From assembly GCA_026706385.1 (NCBI GenBank), contig JAPOYV010000114.1:124001-188000 (forward strand): 64,000 bases of DNA, given 5' to 3'. The position numbers were made by a program, and so were the translations under genes. Source of the stretch: Gammaproteobacteria bacterium (GTDB lineage Bacteria; Pseudomonadota; Gammaproteobacteria; Pseudomonadales; Azotimanducaceae). The notes under the pieces are model-generated. The model made no database searches. It had not been told where the DNA came from and saw only the letters and a list, made by a program, of their open reading frames with translations. Positions within the stretch are counted from its first letter, which is position 1. Every line of letters begins with the position of its first letter. Shown here piece by piece: positions 52,183-61,203 of the stretch.

Positions 52183-53265
52183 ATGATACGCACGCGAGGC
52201 TTCGTCTCGGCAGCCCTTCTAGTAGCTGGCGCGTGTACGTCCGCAAGCGAGGCCGCACCTGAGCAATCGGCTCCCGACGTGAACCCGGTGCGCGTGGTCG
52301 TCGTGACCATGTGGGAACGGGGTGCCGACGAGGGCGACGAGCCGGGTGAGTTCCAGTTCTGGAAGGCGCGGAGGTCGCTTACGGAGCGCTTTGCTCTGCC
52401 GCAGGGCGATCATGACCTCTACTACAACCGCGAGTCGCAGATCCTTGGCATGGTCACCGGGGTCGGCACCGCGAAGTCAGCGGCGACCACGATGGCCGTC
52501 GGCCTCGATCCGCGCTTCGACCTCACGCGCGCCTACTGGCTCGTGGCGGGCGTTGCCGGCATCGATCCTGAGGACGCCTCGATCGGCTCGGCGGTCTGGT
52601 CCGCCTACCTTGTCGATGGCGACCTGGGCTATGAGCTGGACGCCCGGGAGATCCCCGCGGACTGGGAGACGGGATTCTTCGCGATCGGGTCGACTTCCCC
52701 GACGGATCCGGACAAGCGGGCGCCGCGCGGCGAAGTGTTTCTCGTGAACCCGGGTCTGCGGGACTGGGCCTTTGAGCTGACCAAGGACCTGACCTTGCCT
52801 GACGATCCGGCCCTTGCGGCGGCCCGGGCACCGTACGTCGACCACCCGAATGCCCGGAAGCCACCGTTCGTCGCCCGCGGCGGCCACATCGCGGCGTCGA
52901 CCTTCTGGCACGGTGCGCTCAAGAACGCCTGGGCCAATGACTATGTGCGCTACTGGACGGAAGGCCGCACCGATTTCTTCACCTCCGCCATGGAAGACAC
53001 CGGGACATATCGGGCCATCGACTACCTGGACCGTGCTGGCCGCGTCGACGCGAGCCGGTTCATGGTGCTGCGCGCGGGCAGCAACTACACGATGCCACCA
53101 CCGGGTGTCAGCGCGGCGGAGTACCTGGTGCGGGAGAGCGAAGGCTACTCCGGGATGATCGCTTCGCTCGAGTCACTCTACCTCGTCGGTTCGACCGTCA
53201 TCGACGAGTTGCTCGGAAACTGGCCTCACTACGCCGAGCACGTGCCGGGCGTGGATGCCGATTGA
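52183..53265 (+). CDS. Purine nucleoside permease (NUP) family lipoprotein
   Basis: This 360-residue protein has a lipobox (L-V-A-G-A-C, Cys18) at the ATG at 52183, followed by a mature part matching the NUP family, originally named for fungal nucleoside permeases but with a nucleoside phosphorylase-like fold: T-M-W-E-R-G, the R-E-S-Q-I-L-G-M-V-T-G-V-G stretch and a late M-E-D-T-G-T-Y-R. It may bind or process purine nucleosides in the periplasm. The stop overlaps the next gene's start (TGATG). Confidence 0.82.
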   Translation: MIRTRGFVSAALLVAGACTSASEAAPEQSAPDVNPVRVVVVTMWERGADEGDEPGEFQFWKARRSLTERFALPQGDHDLYYNRESQILGMVTGVGTAKSAATTMAVGLDPRFDLTRAYWLVAGVAGIDPEDASIGSAVWSAYLVDGDLGYELDAREIPADWETGFFAIGSTSPTDPDKRAPRGEVFLVNPGLRDWAFELTKDLTLPDDPALAAARAPYVDHPNARKPPFVARGGHIAASTFWHGALKNAWANDYVRYWTEGRTDFFTSAMEDTGTYRAIDYLDRAGRVDASRFMVLRAGSNYTMPPPGVSAAEYLVRESEGYSGMIASLESLYLVGSTVIDELLGNWPHYAEHVPGVDAD

Positions 53266-54023
53266 TGACGACGTTCCTGGGGCTTGAGAGCCCGGTTGCC
53301 ATTGCCCACCGGGGCGGCGCGGCAGAGCACCCCGAGAACTCCATGGTCGCCTTCGAACACGCCGTGAACCTCGGCTACCGCTGCATCGAGACCGATGTCC
53401 GTGCGACCCGTGACAGCGTGGCGATGGTCTTCCACGACGAGAACCTGGACCGCCTGACCGACCACACCGGACCGCTGGTGGAACGAGATTGGGCGCAACT
53501 GGAGGACGTGCGGATCGATGGCCAGGAGCCCATAGTCCGCCTCGACGACCTGCTCGGCGCGTGGCCGGATCTCCGCCTCATCATCGACCCGAAATCTGAC
53601 GACGTCGTCGCACCGTTGATCGAGGTTCTCCGCCATACGAACGCGCGCGACCGCGTCTGCATCGGTTCGTTTTCCGCCCGCCGCCTGCGTCGGGTCCGAA
53701 CCGAATCCCCCGGCTGCACGTCGTGCAGCCCCGCGGAGGTCGTGCGGCTGCGCGCGAACTCCTGGGGCCTCCCGATCGGCAAGCTGGCTGCCGACTGCGC
53801 GCAAGTGCCGCCGCGTCACCCGCTCATCGGCGGCCTATCGATCCCCGTCGTCGATGCTGCGTTCCTTCGCGCTGCCCACGCGCGCGGCATGCCGGTGCAA
53901 GTCTGGACGGTGAACGACGACGCCGAGATGGAGCGGCTACTTGACCTCGGCGCCGACGGCATCATGAGCGACCGTGTAACGGCGCTTAAGGACCTGTTCG
54001 AACGGCGCGGGCTCTGGCGCTAA
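53265..54023 (+). CDS. Glycerophosphodiester phosphodiesterase
   Basis: This 252-residue GDPD TIM-barrel enzyme has A-H-R-G-G and the metal-binding P-E-N-S-x-x-A-F with I-E-T-D-V, followed by F-H-D-E-N-L-D-R. It hydrolyses glycerophosphodiesters to glycerol-3-phosphate and alcohol. No signal peptide, so it is cytoplasmic. ATG overlaps the previous stop by one base. A Cys-rich C-T-S-C-S insertion is unusual. Confidence 0.9.
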   Translation: MTTFLGLESPVAIAHRGGAAEHPENSMVAFEHAVNLGYRCIETDVRATRDSVAMVFHDENLDRLTDHTGPLVERDWAQLEDVRIDGQEPIVRLDDLLGAWPDLRLIIDPKSDDVVAPLIEVLRHTNARDRVCIGSFSARRLRRVRTESPGCTSCSPAEVVRLRANSWGLPIGKLAADCAQVPPRHPLIGGLSIPVVDAAFLRAAHARGMPVQVWTVNDDAEMERLLDLGADGIMSDRVTALKDLFERRGLWR

Positions 54024-54112
54024 ACGTCGGCTTCGAAAACGCTCTACCATGGTTGCGGGGGATGCGCGTCGATGGACTCGTGGTTCCCGCGTTTGCCGAT
54101 CTCGGGGGGACC

Positions 54113-55702
54113 ATGAGCGACGACTTCAAGAATATCCGCAGGAGGCTCCGGCTCGCTGTCGTCGGAATGGCGCTGGGCATGTTCCTGGCGGTCCTGAGCC
54201 AGACCGTCGTTGCCACGGCGATGCCCGCGATCATCGTCGACCTCGGCGGATTCGGCCGTTACGCCTGGGTCGCCACGGCCTACCTGGTCGCGGCCACCGT
54301 GACCATGCCCATCGCGGGCCGCATCGCCGACATCTACGGCTTCAAGCGTGTGCTTCTCGCGGGCATCGTCCTATTCACCATCGCGTCGATCCCGGCCGGT
54401 TTGGCGCAGACGTTGAACGAACTGGTGGCCTATCGAGCGCTCCAGGGAATCGGCGGCGGGATCGTCATGATCGGCAGCCTCGTCGGCATGGCCCAGTTGT
54501 TCCCACCCCAACGGCGCGCCCGCTACCAGGCGCTGGTGGCCGGGGTCTACGCGCTGGCCTCGGTGCTGGGCCCCGCTTTGGGCGGGTTCATCACGGATGG
54601 AATCGGGTGGAGTTGGGTGTTTCTGATGAACGCGCCGCTTGGCGTGATCGTCTTGCTGGTCGTGGGTCGGACCCTTCCGAATCTCAAGGCGAGTGCCGAT
54701 GTCAGCAAGCTGGACTACACGGGAATGGTGTTGCTGGTGCTCGCCGTGACACCGCTGATGTTCGCCCTGTCGTCCGGTGGCGTCCTATTCGACTGGCTCT
54801 CTTGGCAGATTGTCGCCTGCCTAGCCTTCGGCGTAGTCATGACGGCGGCTCTGATCACTTTGGAGATGCGCACGGAGAGTCCGATCTTGACCGTGGACAT
54901 CTACCGCGTCCGAGGGGTTCCGGTCTCGTTGGCGGCGTCGGTCCTGACCGGATTCGGGTTCTACGCGGCGCTGTTGTTCGTGCCCCTGTGGCTGTTCTCC
55001 GGGAGCGGCATGTCCGCCAGTGCAGCCGGGAGCCACTTGACCCCGATGCTGCTTGGTATGGTGGTCGGTGCGGTGGTCATAGGCCGTCGCCTCTCGCAGG
55101 ACAAGGGAACCCACCGGAGGTCGGCCTTGACGAGTACGGGCGTCGCATTCGTCGCGCTGTTCCTGATGTCCACCACCCTAAACGAGGGCGCGAGCATCCT
55201 CGCGACCGACGGGGCCATCGTCGTGCTTGGGCTCGGACTCGGCGGCATGTTGGCGACTTTCGGTTCGGCGGTGCAGGGCGCCGTACCCGAGAACATGCTG
55301 GGTGCCGCGACCTCTTCGTTGTCGTTCTACCGGTCGGTGGGCGGCATGGTGGGCGTCGCCGCAGCAGGCGCCGTGCTGACCAATCGACTGCGCGACGGTC
55401 TTTCGGACGCGTTGTCCTCCGATACGTCATCGACCGGTGCTTACCAGCAGTTGCCACCGGATTGGTTGGGCAGCGTCCAGTTGGATCCGCGATCGCTATC
55501 GGATGGCCAGTCGTCCGAGGCGGTCGTCGCCGAGTTGGAGCGATCAGGCCTCGATCAGCAAGTCGCCGAAGCGTTGGCCGAGGCGTTTCCGTCCGCCCTC
55601 ACGGGTGCCATCGGGGAGGTCTTCCTCGTCACCGCGGCGGTCGTGGTGCTCGCGTTCGGGCTGTCGCTTTTCCTGCGTTCGGGGAACGAAGAGGCCGGGT
55701 AG
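54113..55702 (+). CDS. MFS drug transporter, DHA2 (14-helix) type
   Basis: This protein of about 529 residues has 13-14 predicted membrane helices. The first helices carry A-T-A-M-P-A-I and the loop G-R-I-A-D-I-Y-G-F-K-R, with the G-x-x-x-G-P-A-L-G-G motif C in helix 5, typical of proton-driven multidrug efflux. The start is uncertain: ATG at 54113 begins the protein-like sequence; a start at 54053 would add 20 residues. Ninety-six bases separate it from the selenoprotein gene. Substrate unknown. Confidence 0.88.
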   Translation: MSDDFKNIRRRLRLAVVGMALGMFLAVLSQTVVATAMPAIIVDLGGFGRYAWVATAYLVAATVTMPIAGRIADIYGFKRVLLAGIVLFTIASIPAGLAQTLNELVAYRALQGIGGGIVMIGSLVGMAQLFPPQRRARYQALVAGVYALASVLGPALGGFITDGIGWSWVFLMNAPLGVIVLLVVGRTLPNLKASADVSKLDYTGMVLLVLAVTPLMFALSSGGVLFDWLSWQIVACLAFGVVMTAALITLEMRTESPILTVDIYRVRGVPVSLAASVLTGFGFYAALLFVPLWLFSGSGMSASAAGSHLTPMLLGMVVGAVVIGRRLSQDKGTHRRSALTSTGVAFVALFLMSTTLNEGASILATDGAIVVLGLGLGGMLATFGSAVQGAVPENMLGAATSSLSFYRSVGGMVGVAAAGAVLTNRLRDGLSDALSSDTSSTGAYQQLPPDWLGSVQLDPRSLSDGQSSEAVVAELERSGLDQQVAEALAEAFPSALTGAIGEVFLVTAAVVVLAFGLSLFLRSGNEEAG

Positions 55703-55798
55703 CACGCGGGCAGCCGGATCCCGCGCCAGCTTGACTTCCCGCGCGCGACAAATCGAAATTGACGCTTCACCCGGTCGCTTGCCGCACGAGGAGATCTG

Positions 55799-56956
55799 AT
55801 GCCCGACAACGACCAGGCGATGCGGACCCACGTCGCGACGCTGCCCGTGCCCGAGTTCGCCGAGACCGCCTTCACCGAGCCGAGGGCGCTGCGGGACGCG
55901 CGGGTGGCGATCGTCACCAGTGCGGCCCTGTACCGCGAGGGCGACCCGCCGTTCGCGGTGCCGGATGTGCACTTCGAGACCATCCCGGACAGTGCGCGCG
56001 ACCTGAAGCTCGGGCACGTGAGCCCGAACTTCGACCGCGCCGGCTTCGCGGCGGACCTGAACGTCGTCTACCCGGTCGATCGGCTGCACGAACTCGCGGA
56101 TCGCGGAGCCATCGGGAGCGTCGCCGACTTCCACTACTCGTTCGCCGGCAACCAGTCGGACACGGTTTCCGAGGTCCGCCTCGACACCGGTCCAGCTTGC
56201 GCGCAAAAACTGCGCGAGGACGGGGTGGACGTTGTTCTGCTCACACCCGTCTGACCCCTTTGTCCGCGTACGGTCTGTACGCTGGCGCACGTCTTCGAAG
56301 CTGCAGGGCTCGCTACCGTCGCAATCGTGCCGATCCGAACGGTCGCGGAGCGCATGCACCCGCCGCGGGCCCTCTACGTCGAGTTCCCGCTCGGACTGCC
56401 GCTCGGAAAACCGGGGGACGCCGACTTCCAGCACCGCGTCCTCGGCGCGGCCTTCGCGCTCCTCGGGGAACCGGCGGGTCCGGTGCTCGCGGACTTCCCG
56501 GAAGCGATCAAGTCCGAGGACACCGAACCGCTCCAGTGTTCCGTGCCGCCCCGCTACGACCCGGAGTTGCATCCCGCCGTCGACGAGGCGCAGGGACTGC
56601 GCTCCGCGCACGACCGCGCGGTGGCCAGAAACGGACGCACCACGGTGGGTTCGCATGTGAGTCGCGACGACATCCCGGACGCGATCGGCAAGTTCGCCAG
56701 GATCGCCGCGGGCGAACCGTGGGACGCGGTGGGTCTCGACGGCTCGGCCGGCCGGGTCGGGCAAGAGATCAGGACGTACTACGAGGAACTCGCCTGCGAA
56801 CTCGCGGACGGCCCCGCCGGGCCGTGGGCCGTAGAACGGTGGTTCTACGAGCGGACGCAGACGGGCAAGGTGCTGCTCGAGGCGCGCCGCAGGATGCGCG
56901 ATGCGGGCGCTCCGCAACTGGCGTGGTTCCTGCTGGCACCGGCGTCGCGAGAGTAG
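55799..56956 (+). CDS. Selenoprotein of the PrdB/GrdB reductase family (Sec at UGA 56252-56254)
   Basis: Reading UGA at 56252 as selenocysteine joins two in-frame ORFs into a 385-residue protein. Before it lies a domain like PrdB (D-proline reductase) and GrdB (glycine, sarcosine or betaine reductase): S-x-x-x-D-R-x-G-F-A-A-D-L-N-V-V-Y-P-V-D-R-L-H-E-L, then D-V-V-L-L-T. The active site is U152-P-L-C155, the U-x-x-C of this family. The family domain continues to about residue 230; the C-terminal tail is extra. The start at 55799 has GAGGAG five to six bases upstream. A SECIS hairpin follows the UGA, and tRNA-Sec and selB lie 6 kb away. No other reductase subunits are nearby. Redox role inferred; substrate unknown. 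Confidence 0.85.
56252..56285 (+). promoter_or_regulatory. Bacterial SECIS element with the UGA codon
   Basis: Stem GCGTAC (56266-56271) pairs perfectly with GTACGC (56277-56282) around loop GGTCT (56272-56276), with two more C-G pairs below a bulged T (56264-56265 with 56284-56285). The loop begins 17 nt after the UGA. As I recall, E. coli fdhF has the same GGUCU loop at about 18 nt, and its G and U are read by SelB. The hairpin lies inside the coding frame, as expected for bacteria. Confidence 0.85.
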
Positions 56957-56989
56957 GGGACGCCACCCCTCCGAACGACCTCGGAAGAG

Positions 56990-57445
56990 CTAGAAGGTGA
57001 ACTTCATTTCGACTTCGTCGGTACTGGTCAAGTCCCGGCTGTACTTGAAGCCCATCCGCTCATAGAAGCTCCCGCTGTTTCCGTCTACTTTGAGGTAGCT
57101 CGTGATCAGGACCCTGGGATTGCTGGATCGGCGAATGCGCTCGATCAGCAACTGCACCGCGCGCCTTCCGTAGCCGCGGTTCTGGAAACGCTGATCGATC
57201 ATCAGCCGCCACAGGAAGTACTCGCCCTGATCCGGCGCCTCAGAAGTCATGATGAATCCCACCGGCGTTTCCCCGGCATAGATCGCTCGCAGCCACACGG
57301 GGTCGTTGTCGGGTGGGTAGTGGGCTTCCGCGATGGAGTAGGCGTTCGAGCGAGGGTAGGCCTGAAGCTGATGTTCGGCCACGGAGAGTTCTAGAATCGC
57401 CCGCAGATTCTCGCTGGTGACTTCTCTGAGTGTGACGGGACTCAA
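56990..57445 (-). CDS. GNAT-family N-acetyltransferase
   Basis: This 151-residue acetyltransferase has the acetyl-CoA-binding motif R-F-Q-N-R-G-Y-G-R-R-A and the N-S-x-S-F-Y-E-R-M-G-F end typical of GNATs of the RimI/spermidine class. It acetylates an unknown amine. It converges on the selenoprotein gene, 33 bases away. Confidence 0.88.
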   Translation of the reverse strand: MSPVTLREVTSENLRAILELSVAEHQLQAYPRSNAYSIAEAHYPPDNDPVWLRAIYAGETPVGFIMTSEAPDQGEYFLWRLMIDQRFQNRGYGRRAVQLLIERIRRSSNPRVLITSYLKVDGNSGSFYERMGFKYSRDLTSTDEVEMKFTF

Positions 57446-57505
57446 TTCATCCCCAGACTGGCGTTGGTTCCTTACAGATAGGGCGTGCTCGGGAATCCAC
57501 CCGCA

Positions 57506-59011
57506 TCAGTCGAGCGGCGGAGTACTCTGCGGCAGCCTCCGCACGGGAACGAGCTGCTCAACCGTAGCGGCCAGGTTCAGGAGCTTCTGCTCGGCCCAGG
57601 CCTCCGCCAGGAACTCGATCGCCACGGGCATGCCATTGGCGCCGAAGCCGGCAGGGACGGAAATCGCCGGGAGACCCGACGCAGCGGCGAGCTTGCAGTT
57701 GAAATGACCTTGCTCCTCACCGAGTGGAACAGCTTCTTCCGTGGCGGTGGGATAGACGAGCACGTCGACATCGTGATCGTGCATGAGCGCGAGCAGTTGG
57801 CGGCGGAGGGCGGCGCCGGCGGCGTGCGCCTCGAGGTAGGCGGTCCGCGATCTGCGCTCCGGATCGGCAAGGATGTTGGCCCAGTGGCCGGCGACGACCG
57901 GCTCGAGGCGATCGTGTGCGGCAACGGATTCGAACGATTGCACCGGGAGATTGGGGTGGCGGCGCAAATAGGCCGTCAGGTCATGGACGATGTCGTAGTC
58001 GTCCACGAGAAAGGCGGTTGGTCCTCGGCTGTCGGTCTTGAGTTCTGCAAGGTCCGCGATCTCGACTATGGATGCGCCGCCTTTGGCGAGGGTCGCGAGA
58101 ACGTGTCGAATACGCGCGTTTGTCGATGCGTCGTCTTCAAACCAATCATTGAGCACGCCGAGGCGCAACCTCGTGAGGTCAACGTGGCGGAGGTCTGCCA
58201 GATAGCTGTCCGGGATCTTGCCGCGCGACTCGGTGGTTTGGGGGTCCGCCGGGTGATAGCCGACCGTTAAGTCCAGCATGATCGCGAGGTCGCGCGTGCT
58301 GCGTGCCAGCGGACCACCGATATCGCGTGAGCTCGAAAGCGGCACGATACCGTGCCGGCTGCTCAAGCCTTGCGTGCCCCGAAGGCCCACGAGGTTGTTG
58401 TGTGCGGACGGCACACGGATCGAGCCGCACGTGTCGCTGCCCATCCCCGCGGCGCCGAAATTGGCGGCAACACCGGCACCGGTGCCGCCGCTCGAGCCTC
58501 CCGCGTGACGGTCGGGATCGTAGGGGTTCTTCGTCATGCCGAACGCGGAGCCGCGAGTCGTCCACCCGAACGCGAACTCGTGCATTGTCGTCTTGGCCAG
58601 GATGATCGCGCCCGCGTCCTTGAGCCTCGCGACTTGCGTCGCGTCGTTCTTCGGCCAGTGACCTTCGATGATCGCCGAGCCTGCGGTGGTCGGCGCGTCG
58701 ATGGTCTCGTAATTGTCCTTGACGAGAACGGGAATCCCGTGCAGCAGCGAGCGCGGTCCCGAGCGCCCGCGCTCGTCGTCGAGCGCCTGCGCCTGGGCAC
58801 GGGCGTTGTCGTTCATGTGCTGGATGGCATTCAACGCGGGGCCTTGCTGGTCGTAGGCTTCAATTCGGCGCACGTACCAATCGACCAAGTCCACGGACGA
58901 GAAGGTATCGGACGAGAGTTGTGCCTGGAGTTCCTCAATTGAGGCGTCCAACGGGTCGGCGCTCACGGCGACGCTCCAAACAACACAGACAGTCGACAAG
59001 ATTCGTTGCAT
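57506..59011 (-). CDS. Amidase-signature family protein, exported
   Basis: This protein of about 501 residues has a signal peptide at the ATG 59011 (GAGGAG upstream; a frame open to 59155 is not used) and the amidase signature with Ser-Ser-Lys triad: Lys in V-L-V-K-D-N, the G-G-S-S-G-G stretch and the nucleophile Ser in G-S-D-T-C-G-S-I-R. It hydrolyses amides in the periplasm. Substrate unknown. Confidence 0.88.
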   Translation of the reverse strand: MQRILSTVCVVWSVAVSADPLDASIEELQAQLSSDTFSSVDLVDWYVRRIEAYDQQGPALNAIQHMNDNARAQAQALDDERGRSGPRSLLHGIPVLVKDNYETIDAPTTAGSAIIEGHWPKNDATQVARLKDAGAIILAKTTMHEFAFGWTTRGSAFGMTKNPYDPDRHAGGSSGGTGAGVAANFGAAGMGSDTCGSIRVPSAHNNLVGLRGTQGLSSRHGIVPLSSSRDIGGPLARSTRDLAIMLDLTVGYHPADPQTTESRGKIPDSYLADLRHVDLTRLRLGVLNDWFEDDASTNARIRHVLATLAKGGASIVEIADLAELKTDSRGPTAFLVDDYDIVHDLTAYLRRHPNLPVQSFESVAAHDRLEPVVAGHWANILADPERRSRTAYLEAHAAGAALRRQLLALMHDHDVDVLVYPTATEEAVPLGEEQGHFNCKLAAASGLPAISVPAGFGANGMPVAIEFLAEAWAEQKLLNLAATVEQLVPVRRLPQSTPPLD

Positions 59012-59325
59012 TGATGCGTGCTCCTCGAACATCTGACGCCACTGTTCCCATCTACGTGAGGAAACGCAACTGGGCAATGGCATTTCATGCCGTGAGCACT
59101 GCCGCAGGCCAACACTGATCCCCGATAGTTGGCGCCATCGGTCGTCGGGTGGCACCAGACTCCTAGACAGCGTGTGCGGCGGCGGTTGTCAGTCGGCCCT
59201 GCGTGCCGTCGGCCGGTTACCGCGTGCGGCGCGTTCGCGGCGCGCCCGTCGCCGCCCGGGGCGCCAACCGGCCGCGGGAGCGCCTGTTGCGACCGGAGCC
59301 CGGTTGATACTCTTGCCCGCTCACC
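59012..59325. other. Intergenic stretch between divergent amidase and MFS genes
   Basis: These 314 bases hold the promoters of two divergent genes. No ORF with sensible composition, no strong hairpin with a T-run and no clear promoter match were found. The frames open here are Arg/Ser-rich and short. Confidence 0.4.
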
Positions 59326-60504
59326 ATGAATTCTCCCCGGAACGTGTCGCCGTCGCCGGCGCCTTCGCTCGGCGCAACGACCCTGTCCGCCGCGGTGCTG
59401 TCGATCGTGCTGATGGGCGATGCGCTCATCTACGTCGTGCTCCCGGTGAGCGCCGGAGCCTTCGGAATCAGCATCGTCTGGGTCGGGGTGCTGCTTTCCG
59501 CCAACCGCTTCGTCCGAATCGTGTCCTACGGCGCGATCGCGCGGGCGACCACCGCCTGTGGATTGCGGCAGACGACGATCGTCGCGTGCATCGGGGGCGC
59601 ATCGTCGACGGTGATGTACTGGCTCTTCGATGGCGGATGGCTCCTGCTCGTCGCACGGCTGCTATGGGGCCTCTCCTTTGCCGGCCTCACCCTCACCACC
59701 CTCGCCTATGCCGTCGCGGACCGTCGCCGCGCGGGCACCCGGGTTGGCCTCAGCAGCGCCATCCAGCAGTTCGGCTCCGTTTTCGCCCTGACCGCGGGAG
59801 CGTGGATCGCCGGCCAGTTCGGACCCAAGTCCGCCTTCCTCTTTCTCGGGCTCGCCTCCTTCCTCGCGCTGCCGTTCGCGATCGCCCTCCCGCGCGAGCG
59901 AGCCGGGCCGGGCGCGAGCCGGCCCCGATGCCTCCCGAAACCCCATGCGCTCGACTGGCTGTTCTTTGCCGTCGGATTCGCCGTCGATGGCGTCTTCGCG
60001 ATGACGATCACGATCATCCTCGCCGACCTCGTGTCCCTCGAGGCGGCGATCCTCGGCGGGGGCATCGTTCTGTCGCTCCGGCGCGTGGGCGATGCGGTGT
60101 TCGCTCCCATCGGCGGCTGGCTCGGCGACCGGCTGGGCACCGAAGCGGCGCTCTTCGCCGCGACGACCTTGACCCTGGGGGGCCTCGCCGCCATCGCGCT
60201 CGGCGGGGTCTACGCCGGCGCGGGAGCGGTCATCGTCGGCCGGGCGGCGATCGCGGCGCTCGGTCCGGCGACGGTGGCGGTCCGAAGTCCGTCCGAGCAT
60301 CTGATGCACCGGATGGCGACGATGCAGACCTGGCGCGACTTCGGGGCCGCGCTCGGCCCGCTGCTCTCCGGCTTCTTCCTCGCCGGCTTCGCGATTTCCG
60401 CGATCTATCTCGCGCTCGTCCTCATCCTGGCCACCGCGCTTCTCGTGCAGCTCTTCCGCCGCGTCTACCCCGACAGGACTTGCACCGATCGGTCGGACGG
60501 GTGA
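59326..60504 (+). CDS. MFS transporter, 12-helix type
   Basis: This 392-residue protein has about 12 predicted membrane helices, with a G-G-W-L-G-D-R-L-G motif A in the second half and R-V-G-L-S-S-A-I-Q-Q-F-G in the first. It belongs to the major facilitator superfamily; direction and substrate are not evident. The base composition is more GC-rich at third positions than the neighbouring toxin-antitoxin genes. Confidence 0.85.
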   Translation: MNSPRNVSPSPAPSLGATTLSAAVLSIVLMGDALIYVVLPVSAGAFGISIVWVGVLLSANRFVRIVSYGAIARATTACGLRQTTIVACIGGASSTVMYWLFDGGWLLLVARLLWGLSFAGLTLTTLAYAVADRRRAGTRVGLSSAIQQFGSVFALTAGAWIAGQFGPKSAFLFLGLASFLALPFAIALPRERAGPGASRPRCLPKPHALDWLFFAVGFAVDGVFAMTITIILADLVSLEAAILGGGIVLSLRRVGDAVFAPIGGWLGDRLGTEAALFAATTLTLGGLAAIALGGVYAGAGAVIVGRAAIAALGPATVAVRSPSEHLMHRMATMQTWRDFGAALGPLLSGFFLAGFAISAIYLALVLILATALLVQLFRRVYPDRTCTDRSDG

Positions 60505-60610
60505 GGGTTCCGGCCACCAGCACCGGGGTCGGCGCATCCGCCGAGCACGACCGGCCCAGGGGAGGAGAGGGTGTGGAATCTTCGAGGTTGCTTTACAAAC
60601 TGAACATTAT

Positions 60611-60622
60611 GGGCAATTGTCC
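60611..60622. promoter_or_regulatory. Palindromic operator-like site before the antitoxin
   Basis: GGGCAATTGTCC is palindromic except for one G/T pair and lies about 30 bases before the antitoxin ATG at 60652. Antitoxins of this class usually repress their own operon, so this is a plausible operator. Inference only. Confidence 0.35.
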
Positions 60623-60651
60623 GGTTGTAGAGAGCAGATGGCTTGAGCGAT

Positions 60652-61203
60652 ATGGCAGAGTCGCCAGAAACGATGTTGGGCTTCCTCGTGAAGAGACCGC
60701 CGAAGCTGTCGAGCAGCGCCCGGGAGTTTGTCCGCGCACATCCCGATGAGGCGCGCGTCGCGGTAGCAGTGGCTCTGGAAACGGCCGCGGTACAATCTAG
60801 GGCGGAGCCGACGAGATCAACGGGCGATGTGCCTGCCCGGCTCCGGCGGTTCGTGGTGGATCGGACCGGCGAGGGTCTGATTGGCGCTACGGAGGCAGCG
60901 TCACGACTAGGTGTGTCCCGTACGACCGTTTACGACTGGGCAGCTAGGAACACGTTGATCGCCTGGCGGGCCACGAAACGCGGACTGAACATCCCGGCAG
61001 GTCAGATCGTCGGGCCCGGTCGGGTCGCTGGCGGATTGGCAGAAGTCGTGGACGTTGTTGGGGAGCCAGAGCTTGCCTGGACTTTCCTCAGTCAGGAATG
61101 GCCCTTTGCGGACGGCGTGGCCCGGCCTATCGAGCGCTTGCAGTCCGGTAGGCTCGACGAGGTTCTATCGGCGGCAGCAGGATTCGGCGCGACCTTTACG
61201 TGA
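60652..61203 (+). CDS. Xre/MbcA-type antitoxin of a RES toxin pair
   Basis: This 183-residue protein has a DNA-binding helix-turn-helix (about 76-100, A-T-E-A-A-S-R-L-G-V-S-R-T-T-V-Y-D-W-A) and a C-terminal MbcA/ParS/Xre toxin-binding domain (about 130-183, with E-L-A-W-T-F-L-S-Q-E-W and P-I-E-R-L-Q-S-G-R). It neutralises the RES toxin encoded next and represses the operon. It overlaps the toxin start as GTGA. Third-position GC is lower than in the flanking core genes, which fits transfer. Confidence 0.85.
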   Translation: MAESPETMLGFLVKRPPKLSSSAREFVRAHPDEARVAVAVALETAAVQSRAEPTRSTGDVPARLRRFVVDRTGEGLIGATEAASRLGVSRTTVYDWAARNTLIAWRATKRGLNIPAGQIVGPGRVAGGLAEVVDVVGEPELAWTFLSQEWPFADGVARPIERLQSGRLDEVLSAAAGFGATFT

